Below the pieces are notes generated by a model, which did no database searches, was not told the origin of the DNA, and saw nothing but the letters and a program-made list of their open reading frames with translations. Shown piece by piece: positions 1 through 5,978 of a DNA stretch of 10,661 nucleotides (the first letter of the stretch is position 1; every line of letters begins with the position of its first letter). The stretch comes from Chitinophagaceae bacterium (GTDB lineage: Bacteria; Bacteroidota; Bacteroidia; Chitinophagales; Chitinophagaceae): positions 1 through 10,661 of the forward strand of contig DOMR01000255.1 of the NCBI GenBank assembly GCA_003509845.1. Direction: 5' to 3'. The position numbers and the translations under genes were made by a program.

Positions 1-570
1 TACATTCGGATACATACCTACTGGACTGGTATTAATGATTAATGTATATTGATTAAGCAGTTCTGTAGTTAATGCCTCATAGGAAATGGCATTGCCCGAC
101 TCCCACGAATTTGCATTTGCATTTGTGCGTGATACCAATAAATAGTTGATATTTAATTTTTGCAAAACCCATTCCACCGCAACTGCAGCGCCTCCTGTTC
201 CAAGTATTAAAGCATGAGTGTGGTGTGGTTTTAAAAATGGTGCTAATGATTTTTCAAAACCAATAACATCGGTATTATAACCATACAATTCATTATTGTA
301 TTTCCGTATACAATTACATGCATTTATTTTTTTGACCACAGTTGAAGCGTGATGCAAAAAAGGAATGACTAGTTTCTTGTATGGAATGGTAACATTAAGC
401 CCTTGTAAATTTACTTGTTTTATCCAAAGGTCATCAAAGTCGCTTATAGACGCAATTGGAAAATTGGTGTACTGCAAACCCTTTTCATTTTCATGTAGGA
501 ATTTTTCAGTAAAATAACCTTGTGAAAAAGAATGTGATAAAGGGTATCCAATTAATCCAAATTGACGCAA
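1..570 (-). CDS. aroE: Shikimate dehydrogenase (NADP-dependent), C-terminus cut by window edge
   Basis: AroE reduces 3-dehydroshikimate to shikimate with NADPH in the cytoplasmic shikimate pathway. The 190 codons visible cover the substrate domain and most of the nucleotide domain; roughly the last 55-80 residues lie beyond the left edge. Seen motifs: HSFS near residues 13-16 (substrate-binding serines 14 and 16), GLNVTIPYKK at 57-66 with the catalytic Lys65, NACNCI at 83-88 with Asn86, GYNTD at 97-101 with the catalytic Asp101, the dinucleotide loop GTGGAA at 124-129, a VSRT stretch at 146-149 where NADP enzymes hold the 2'-phosphate, and NTSPVGM at 180-186. The start is a TTG at 568-570: an in-frame TAA lies three codons upstream, and the family's N-terminal sequence (x-R-Q-F-G-L-I-G-Y-P) begins exactly there. 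It starts two bases after the comA stop, which suggests translational coupling. No Shine-Dalgarno is present. Confidence 0.95.
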   Translation of the reverse strand, partial: MRQFGLIGYPLSHSFSQGYFTEKFLHENEKGLQYTNFPIASISDFDDLWIKQVNLQGLNVTIPYKKLVIPFLHHASTVVKKINACNCIRKYNNELYGYNTDVIGFEKSLAPFLKPHHTHALILGTGGAAVAVEWVLQKLNINYLLVSRTNANANSWESGNAISYEALTTELLNQYTLIINTSPVGMYPNV

Positions 571-572
571 GG

Positions 573-1334
573 TTATTTATTTAAATATAAATCAAAAGTA
601 TCTCCTCTTAATCCAATACGCATTGCTTCCAAAGGAATGACTTCCGTAGGTGCGATATTTCCCAAATTCACATTACAGCCAATGAGCTCAAGAAAATATA
701 ACTGTTGTGCTTTTTGTGGTGCTTCCCATAATATTTTCTCTGCTGGAATCTTCGTTAATATTTCTTGTACCAATCCTTCACGTACTTCCCCACTACCTCT
801 GTAAATACCCACATTGCCGGCTTCTCTGGCTTCGGCAATGACATAAGATGCACCCGCATTTAATTCAGCACTCATTAATTCAATCCATTTGTAAGGAGGA
901 ATAATATGTGCTGCATCCTTACTTCCTACTTCACTATATACGGTTGCAAATTTCATGATCTTTTCTATGTATCCACATTTTTCACTGTGTGGGATAGTAA
1001 TAGATCCATCACTTACTTCAATGACATCAATTTTGTAATCCTTGCACATGGCGATATAATCATCCAGTTGATTGCGAATTAAAAAAGCTTCAAATAAGGT
1101 ACCTCCAAAATAGACAGGTAAATTATGTGACTGATACAATTCAATCTTTTTTCTAAGATTAGGTGTAACAAAGGAAGTGCCAAACCCTAATTTTATGATA
1201 TCCGTATGCGGCAAGGCCACACTTAAAAAATTTTCAGCCTCCCCATAACTTAAACCCTTATCCATGACCATCGTTAAGCCATGTTTGCGGGGTTGAGTAG
1301 TACGCTCCGGGATTTGTGATAAATTAAAATTCAT
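573..1334 (-). CDS. comA: Phosphosulfolactate synthase, ComA family
   Basis: ComA enzymes add sulfite to phosphoenolpyruvate to give (2R)-phospho-3-sulfolactate. This is the first step of coenzyme M synthesis in methanogens and of sulfolactate synthesis in some bacilli. The 253-residue length fits the family, a TIM barrel. By eye it follows archaeal ComA along its whole length: KLGFGTSFV at 48-56, VYFGGTLFE at 74-82, DVIEVSDGSI at 103-112, SEVGSKD at 134-140, YVIAEAREAG at 164-173, WEAPQKAQQ at 203-211, VNLGNIAP at 222-229 and a final GLRGDTF at 241-247. It lies 45 bases after the TPR gene, with a -7-like promoter box in the gap, and directly precedes aroE. The family assignment is firm. The physiological role here is open: no comB, comC or other sulfonate genes are in the window, and the plant heat-tolerance protein HSA32 shows that the family also has members with other roles. 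Confidence 0.9.
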   Translation of the reverse strand: MNFNLSQIPERTTQPRKHGLTMVMDKGLSYGEAENFLSVALPHTDIIKLGFGTSFVTPNLRKKIELYQSHNLPVYFGGTLFEAFLIRNQLDDYIAMCKDYKIDVIEVSDGSITIPHSEKCGYIEKIMKFATVYSEVGSKDAAHIIPPYKWIELMSAELNAGASYVIAEAREAGNVGIYRGSGEVREGLVQEILTKIPAEKILWEAPQKAQQLYFLELIGCNVNLGNIAPTEVIPLEAMRIGLRGDTFDLYLNK

Positions 1335-1360
1335 AATTGTATTAATAATATATTTTGGCG

Positions 1361-1368
1361 CAAAGGTA
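1361..1368 (-). promoter_or_regulatory. Putative -7 promoter box for comA-aroE
   Basis: The minus strand reads TACCTTTG here, a full match to the Bacteroidota -7 consensus TAnnTTTG, in the short gap between the TPR gene and comA and 26 bases before the comA ATG. I find no TTG at the usual 17-23 bases upstream, so the -33 half is missing or degenerate. It could give comA-aroE a promoter of their own in addition to read-through from the TPR gene. Confidence 0.45.
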
Positions 1369-1379
1369 ACTTATTTTAG

Positions 1380-2804
1380 TTATCCATTTTTTGCTTTCTT
1401 ATATCGACCTATTAACTCAGTTACTTTATTGTCCTGGATAATTTCCGGATAAAATTTTAAAAACTTTTTTAACCATTTGGTTGATTTAGACAAAGCCATT
1501 TCTAATTGTAATAAGCCATCTGCCGATTTTTTCATCATGAACAAAATGGCACTTCGGTAAAAGATAAATAAAATTTTCCCTTGGGTAGATATATAGGCCA
1601 ACTCAGTTTGCTCAAGTGCTAGTTGTAATTTTCCACTGCCTACCAAACACTTAATTAAATACTCCCACCCTGCAATTTGCTTCGGTTTGTTTTTTACCAC
1701 AGTTCCAAAATAATATACTGCTTCTTTGTGTTGGTCCATGTTCATATAACATTCCCCCATCAAAATGTAATACTCATTAATATGCTTATGTATACGAATC
1801 GCATGCTCCAATTGTTTGATGGCCATTTCCCATTTCGATTCCAACATATAGGTAATTGCAATTTTTTGATATAGCCTACTATCATCTGAATTTAAATGCA
1901 CCGCTTTTTTATAATGGAATCTTGCTTGGGCATAATTTTTCATTCGGTGATGGCAATGACCAATCGCTTCGTATATCACATCCTCAGGTCGTGATAATTC
2001 CAATACTTTTTCTAACGCTTCAATCGCTTCCTTATATTTTCGTAACCTTAAAAAAGCATCCCCCATATTACGATACGCGTAATCAAATTTTTCATCAATC
2101 ACAATGGCGAATTGATAAGCGTCAATAGCCTTCTCATGCAATTTTAAACCCTGATAGGCTGCAGCTAAATTAAACCAAGCCAAAGCATTGTAGGGTTGTT
2201 CGTCAATGAGCTTTTGATGCAATCGAATACTTTCCTCGTTGCGCCCTGTAAAATCGGTCCAGAAACAAATTTTATATAAGGCTTCTTCGTTATTTGGTTC
2301 TCCCTCTAATACCAATTGCAAACAATCAAACACTTTGTCAAATGCTTCATGATCGTCATATACATCCGCTAATTCTAATAAAAGTTCGGTTCGTTCTTGA
2401 CCAGTAAATAAATGCAGTGCTTCTTGTAACAACTCAATGGCCATTCCTGTTTGTTCCAATGCCATATAGGCATCTGTTTTTAAAATATACAAGTTCATGT
2501 CCTTATGATCATACAAGGATGCCGCATCTAATAATGAAAGTGCTTCTTTATAATTTCTGGTCGCCAAAAGCAGATCGGCTTTTTTAATCATTAATAATGC
2601 AGAAAATGGGTATTGGTTTAAAGCTAAATTAGCAGCTTCAATGGCTTCAGCCACTTCATCCTTCTCATCCAAATGTTCAATTATCTTTTCAAAGTCGTCC
2701 TCTTCGATGTAGGCATTGGCCCTCCCCAATATTAAATTTTGGTAACGTTGCATTAACTCCTGAATATCCCTAGCTTCCTCCTCTTCTTCGTGTGGATTAA
2801 ACAT
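1380..2804 (-). CDS. Cytoplasmic tetratricopeptide-repeat (TPR) protein
   Basis: This 474-residue protein is built almost entirely of TPR helices. The clearest 34-residue repeats run from about residue 205 to 374, with the usual pattern of W/Y, L-G/A-Y and A-x-x-x-Y/F-x-x-A-I/V; more degenerate repeats fill 50-200 and 375-440. It opens with an acidic run (HEEEEEARD, residues 5-13) and ends in a lysine-rich tail. There is no signal peptide, membrane segment or lipobox, so it should be a soluble scaffold or adaptor in the cytoplasm. It is the first gene of a tight minus-strand group with comA and aroE. From memory, this neighbourhood recurs in Bacteroidota, which would point to a shared but unknown role. 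The start at 2804 is the first ATG and suits the acidic N-terminus. No catalytic domain is visible and the partner is unknown. Confidence 0.88.
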   Translation of the reverse strand: MFNPHEEEEEARDIQELMQRYQNLILGRANAYIEEDDFEKIIEHLDEKDEVAEAIEAANLALNQYPFSALLMIKKADLLLATRNYKEALSLLDAASLYDHKDMNLYILKTDAYMALEQTGMAIELLQEALHLFTGQERTELLLELADVYDDHEAFDKVFDCLQLVLEGEPNNEEALYKICFWTDFTGRNEESIRLHQKLIDEQPYNALAWFNLAAAYQGLKLHEKAIDAYQFAIVIDEKFDYAYRNMGDAFLRLRKYKEAIEALEKVLELSRPEDVIYEAIGHCHHRMKNYAQARFHYKKAVHLNSDDSRLYQKIAITYMLESKWEMAIKQLEHAIRIHKHINEYYILMGECYMNMDQHKEAVYYFGTVVKNKPKQIAGWEYLIKCLVGSGKLQLALEQTELAYISTQGKILFIFYRSAILFMMKKSADGLLQLEMALSKSTKWLKKFLKFYPEIIQDNKVTELIGRYKKAKNG

Positions 2805-2962
2805 AATAATGATTATTTACAGGTTAGTAAGGTATTGATTATCAATGTTTTAAAATATTATCGATCGATCAATCACTGCTCAAATAAATATACAAACAAC
2901 CCCTTAATAATCAATAAATTATTGTTCACATAGCCCCTAAATAAAGGTTAAAAATATTTTTT
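2805..2962. promoter_or_regulatory. Divergent intergenic region with AT-rich dyads
   Basis: These 158 bases separate the TPR gene (leftward) from the small secreted gene (rightward) and must hold the control sites of both. I see no good TAnnTTTG box for either direction. The region does hold two perfect 6-1-6 dyads, ATTGAT-T-ATCAAT at 2834-2846 and CAATAA-A-TTATTG at 2912-2924, a perfect 10-base palindrome ATCGATCGAT at 2860-2869, and further ATCAAT copies at 2868-2873 and 2910-2915. These could be operator half-sites, but short AT-rich dyads also arise by chance in such a genome. Confidence 0.35.
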
Positions 2963-3334
2963 ATGCTGAAGTTTAAAAAATACTACCTTCGTAGACGAAT
3001 GCGTATTCTAAAAAACATATTATTGGTGACTTGTTTAATAACTAGTTTAGTTATTTCAGGTAGCACGTATGCAAGTACCGTAATCACCACTACTTTAGAA
3101 ACTAAAAAAGTAGAAGAGAAGTATTCCTTAAAAAACCTAGGAAGTATGGCACGCAAAACAGCGAGCTTTTATACTTTAAAATCAAGTTTAGAATTCAAAG
3201 GACTTAGCACCATAAGCAATAGTAGCAATGCCGCTTATTTAAAATATAACAAAGGAAATATCTCTTATGTAATTCCTTACCGTTATAAAGTGATCTTGCC
3301 AAGATTCAAAGCACCTACCCGCATACAACCTTAA
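2963..3334 (+). CDS. Small secreted basic protein of unknown function
   Basis: I do not recognise a family. The 123-residue reading has a hydrophobic stretch at 19-33 (ILLVTCLITSLVISG) followed by STYA-S, a plausible signal peptidase I site after residue 37. The mature part is about 86 residues, rich in Lys, Ser and Tyr, without cysteine and with no predicted membrane helix. A second ATG at 2999 (residue 13) gives a protein starting MRILKNIL, a far more typical signal peptide than the 18-residue arginine- and lysine-rich leader of the longer form. A TACCTTCG box at 2984-2991, one base off the Bacteroidota -7 consensus, sits just before that second ATG. The true product may therefore be 111 residues. 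It is the only plus-strand gene, with divergent and convergent neighbours, so it is probably transcribed alone. The intact reading frame and export signal argue that it is real. Confidence 0.65.
   Translation: MLKFKKYYLRRRMRILKNILLVTCLITSLVISGSTYASTVITTTLETKKVEEKYSLKNLGSMARKTASFYTLKSSLEFKGLSTISNSSNAAYLKYNKGNISYVIPYRYKVILPRFKAPTRIQP
2984..2991 (+). promoter_or_regulatory. Possible -7 box for the small secreted gene
   Basis: TACCTTCG differs from TAnnTTTG at one base and lies 7 bases before the ATG at 2999. No TTG is seen 17-23 bases upstream. If used, transcription would begin inside the longer reading frame, and only the start at 2999 would be available. The support is weak: one imperfect half of a promoter. 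Confidence 0.25.
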
Positions 3335-3443
3335 TATTTCAATTAAGTTCAGAATAGTATCTCAAGATAGAATTGCCACATTTGTACTTTATTCAGTGGC
3401 TTGCTTAATTTTCAATTTTACTTTTCCCTTCCTGTTACCTACT

Positions 3444-4055
3444 CTAATCAAGTATTTGGAATTCCGATTTATTAATTTGAAATTGATTCAATGTTATTGG
3501 ACTAAGATCCAATAGGGTTGCAATGTATTTAATAACAGGGTTATTTTTATTGACAATGCTGTAGCCTAATACCAGTCCTTGCACTTCCTTAAAAGCAAAT
3601 TCAAAAGTAGTCACGGAAGGTATTAAATCAGCTGCATAATAAACTTCATAAACAACCCCATCACTCAATTCCAGCTTTACTTTTTTGCAAGGATACCCAA
3701 GCAGGGTGATGGTATCGGTCGCGATTTCCTTCATAGAAATTAAAGTTGCCAAACTAGCAGGTGGATATATTATTTCTTGTAAATATTTATTGTTACCTAC
3801 CTCCTTTGTAACAACCGCTTTATCCTGTTGAATATTAAAAATTAAAGTTTGCACCAACTGCGGTGTTGTTAATGTTGTTTTACATTGGTTCCCTTTGATC
3901 CAAACTTTTTTTGAACCAATATCCACCCATTCATTTTTTTGTTGCTGTTGAATATTAAATTTAATCGTACACTCCCCTAACACTTTGGCTTGTGCATGCG
4001 CAAAGTTGCTTACATATAAAACGCACACTATAAGGAGGATATGTTTAAAGTTCAT
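3444..4055 (-). CDS. Exported protein, distantly GLPGLI/LolA-like
   Basis: The 203-residue protein begins with a classic signal peptide (MNFKHILLIVCVLYVSNFAHA), with cleavage likely after Ala21 or Ala23. No lipobox cysteine follows the cleavage site, so it should be periplasmic or secreted rather than a lipoprotein. The mature chain alternates short beta-like segments and has cysteines at 29, 58 and 123. The section LLGYPCKKVKLELSDG (118-133), then VYYAADLIP (138-146) and VQGLVLGYSI (158-167), resembles in order and spacing the conserved part of Bacteroidota GLPGLI-family and related LolA-like proteins (a Gly-Tyr-x-Cys-Lys-Lys block, a tyrosine-rich strand, then x-x-GL-x-L). That similarity is by eye and distant. 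The gene starts 10 bases after the T-run of the yidC terminator and has no visible promoter. No function is assigned. Confidence 0.75.
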   Translation of the reverse strand: MNFKHILLIVCVLYVSNFAHAQAKVLGECTIKFNIQQQQKNEWVDIGSKKVWIKGNQCKTTLTTPQLVQTLIFNIQQDKAVVTKEVGNNKYLQEIIYPPASLATLISMKEIATDTITLLGYPCKKVKLELSDGVVYEVYYAADLIPSVTTFEFAFKEVQGLVLGYSIVNKNNPVIKYIATLLDLSPITLNQFQINKSEFQILD

Positions 4056-4065
4056 TTACTGATAT

Positions 4066-4098
4066 AAAAAAAGAGACCCTGCTTTAGAAGGTCTCTTT
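4066..4098 (-). terminator. yidC: Intrinsic terminator of yidC
   Basis: On the minus strand, 9-base arms AAAGAGACC and GGTCTCTTT pair perfectly (arms 4090-4098 and 4070-4078) around an 11-base loop and run straight into Ts (down to 4066). It begins 12 bases after the yidC stop codon. The plus strand lacks a comparable T-run, so the site acts in the minus direction. It should end the pyrG-icmF-yidC transcript, or let only part of it through to the next gene. Confidence 0.85.
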
Positions 4099-4110
4099 GT
4101 AAGTAAAAAA

Positions 4111-5931
4111 TTATTTTTTAGTCTTATCTTTTAAGGTTTGTACCTTTTTTTGCGCATCTACCATTTGTTCGTATTTGCTTTGCCAATTACTTTTTTTCTT
4201 TGGCGTTTTTCTTTTCACATCAATTTCAGCTAATATTTTATCATGATTAATAATAACTTTTTGAATCACTAATTGCATTAATAAAGTAATGACGTTTGAT
4301 ACAGTATAATACCAGGTTAAGGCAGATGGCAATCCATTAAAAATGAAAAGTAACATGAACGGGAAAATATAGGGCATGTACTTTAAAGCAGGATTATCCT
4401 GTGTAGGTGTCATTGCCATATTATAAATCGACATCAAGAAACTTGTAAATACCGCCAATAAGGTAAATAAACTAATATGATTACCAAAGCCCAAAGGAAC
4501 GGTAAATGGCAGTGTAAAAATTGAATCATAGCTCGATAAATCATGACTCCATAAAAAAGATTGACCCCTTAAGGAAATAGCTGAATTAAAGAAACTGTAT
4601 AACGCAAAGAAAATTGGAATTTGTAACAAAGCTGGAATACACCCCCCTAAAGGGTTTACGCCTGCTTCTCTAAACAACTTCATCTGCTCCATCGCGAAAC
4701 CTTGTTGGTCATCACCCAATTTTTTCTTGATCTCATCAAGTTCAGGCTTTAATACTTTCATTTTAGCACTACTCAAAAAGCTTGAATACGTCAAAGGAGA
4801 AGTGACTAATCTGATGAAAATGGTAAGTAAAAATATAACCCAACCGAAGTTTTTAACAAAGCCTGCAAAAAAATCAAATACAGGCATTAAAATATATTTA
4901 TTTATAGGGCGAACAAAGGAATATAGGTCTCTTCCTAAGTTTACTATTTTCTCCATTTCAGGCGCTTGTGATTTTAATATTTGAAAATCATTAGGCCCAT
5001 AATACAATGAAAAATCAATGTTCGCATTATCAGCGGTCAACTTTGTTTGCAATTGCGATTGCATGGTAGCTAAGCCATTGCTGCTATCAATTTTACGTTG
5101 CCAATCTACTTTACCTGAAACAAAGCCTTGTTTGTAAATAAGGGAAGTGGCGAAAAATTGCTGCACCAATCCAATCCATTGTACTGGTTTTTCAAATGTA
5201 TGTGTTGTATTACTTGAAATATAATCAAACTCATTCCCTTCAGAAAAACAAATATTTGACATTTGACGCTCATACACTGAAGTACGTTCTTGTTGATAAG
5301 AATGAACATCCCACAAAAAATTAACTTGTTGGTTCGTAAACAAAGTTGTCGCTCCCTGTAATTGAATGGACCAATCTACATTGTACTTATTAGCTGCTAA
5401 TGTAAATAAGTGACGAATCACCTTGCCATTAGGTGTTGTCCATACATACTCCAATTTTTGTACACCCTCTTTTGTAGGTAATACATTCACCGTTGGAAAT
5501 AATACTTTATTAACTTGCGCAGTTTTATTGTCCCCTATATTAACAGCATAGTTCAAGGAACTACTATCCCCTAATTGTACCAGTTGCTTTTGATTATTGG
5601 TATACTTTTTTAATGTAACGCCAACTACTTGCCCCCCTTTGTTACTGAATTTCACTTTCACTAAATCGTTTTCCAATTCAGTGAATTGCTCTTGAACAGA
5701 ATCTGCTATTATAGCAGCAGTTGCGCCACCAAGCTTTGCAGTATCGGAGATGATTGGATTTTTTGCAGCCGCCGCCTTAGCCGCTTCCGCTTTTAACATC
5801 ATAACAGAGTCATCGAAATGCTTTTTGTACTCAGTCAATTCAGTTTGCTGCTTGTTGGTGTACCAGAAATAAGTAAAAAACAAGCCTGCTAACAATATAA
5901 ACCCAATGATCGTATTTTTATCTGTGTTCAT
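4111..5931 (-). CDS. yidC: Membrane protein insertase YidC (Oxa1/Alb3 family)
   Basis: YidC inserts and folds inner-membrane proteins, alone or with SecYEG. At 606 residues it is of the long Gram-negative type. There is an N-terminal anchor helix (about 7-24), an Ala/Lys-rich linker, a large periplasmic beta domain (about 80-330) and the conserved insertase core. The first core helix contains Arg374 in IFIRLVTSPL, the positively charged residue of the membrane groove. Next come a cytoplasmic charged hairpin (about 388-420) and the signature NPLGGCIPALLQIPIFFALY at 426-445. Further helices lie near 483-505 and 518-560, and the chain ends in a lysine-rich tail (570-606) that in this family can contact ribosomes. 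The start fits, since membrane entry begins at residue 7. A TACCTTTG box precedes the gene and a strong terminator follows it. The neighbours are icmF and, beyond it, pyrG. Confidence 0.97.
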   Translation of the reverse strand: MNTDKNTIIGFILLAGLFFTYFWYTNKQQTELTEYKKHFDDSVMMLKAEAAKAAAAKNPIISDTAKLGGATAAIIADSVQEQFTELENDLVKVKFSNKGGQVVGVTLKKYTNNQKQLVQLGDSSSLNYAVNIGDNKTAQVNKVLFPTVNVLPTKEGVQKLEYVWTTPNGKVIRHLFTLAANKYNVDWSIQLQGATTLFTNQQVNFLWDVHSYQQERTSVYERQMSNICFSEGNEFDYISSNTTHTFEKPVQWIGLVQQFFATSLIYKQGFVSGKVDWQRKIDSSNGLATMQSQLQTKLTADNANIDFSLYYGPNDFQILKSQAPEMEKIVNLGRDLYSFVRPINKYILMPVFDFFAGFVKNFGWVIFLLTIFIRLVTSPLTYSSFLSSAKMKVLKPELDEIKKKLGDDQQGFAMEQMKLFREAGVNPLGGCIPALLQIPIFFALYSFFNSAISLRGQSFLWSHDLSSYDSIFTLPFTVPLGFGNHISLFTLLAVFTSFLMSIYNMAMTPTQDNPALKYMPYIFPFMLLFIFNGLPSALTWYYTVSNVITLLMQLVIQKVIINHDKILAEIDVKRKTPKKKSNWQSKYEQMVDAQKKVQTLKDKTKK

Positions 5932-5962
5932 TTGTGAAATTTTAACCGTATTTAACGAGGGG

Positions 5963-5970
5963 CAAAGGTA
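5963..5970 (-). promoter_or_regulatory. yidC: Putative -7 promoter box for yidC
   Basis: TACCTTTG, identical to the box before comA, stands in the 47-base gap between icmF and yidC, 31 bases before the yidC ATG. A TTTG at 5982-5985 is only 11 bases upstream, too close to serve as the -33 element, and none is found at 17-23 bases. This is a likely internal promoter that would let yidC be expressed independently of icmF. Confidence 0.45.
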
Positions 5971-5978
5971 TCGTTTTT

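Noticed and set aside
593..600. Minus-strand TACTTTTG, a -7 box match 22 bases before the aroE start
   Set aside because: It is part of the conserved GDTF codons at the end of comA, has no TTG at the right distance, and aroE is better explained by coupling to comA.
2860..2869. ATCGATCGAT palindrome as a stand-alone operator or origin element
   Set aside because: Short simple palindrome with no repeat array or nearby replication gene; listed only as part of the intergenic description.
3375..3400. GCCAC/GTGGC hairpin between the two convergent small genes
   Set aside because: The stem is only 5 bases with a 16-base loop and no real T-run, too weak to call a terminator, although some terminator is expected in this gap.
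4031..4067. Plus-strand TAAGGAGGAT followed by an ATG and an eight-codon reading frame
   Set aside because: It lies inside the signal-peptide region and upstream of a minus-strand gene, the spacing to the ATG is too short, and Bacteroidota rarely use Shine-Dalgarno sites; it is a chance match.
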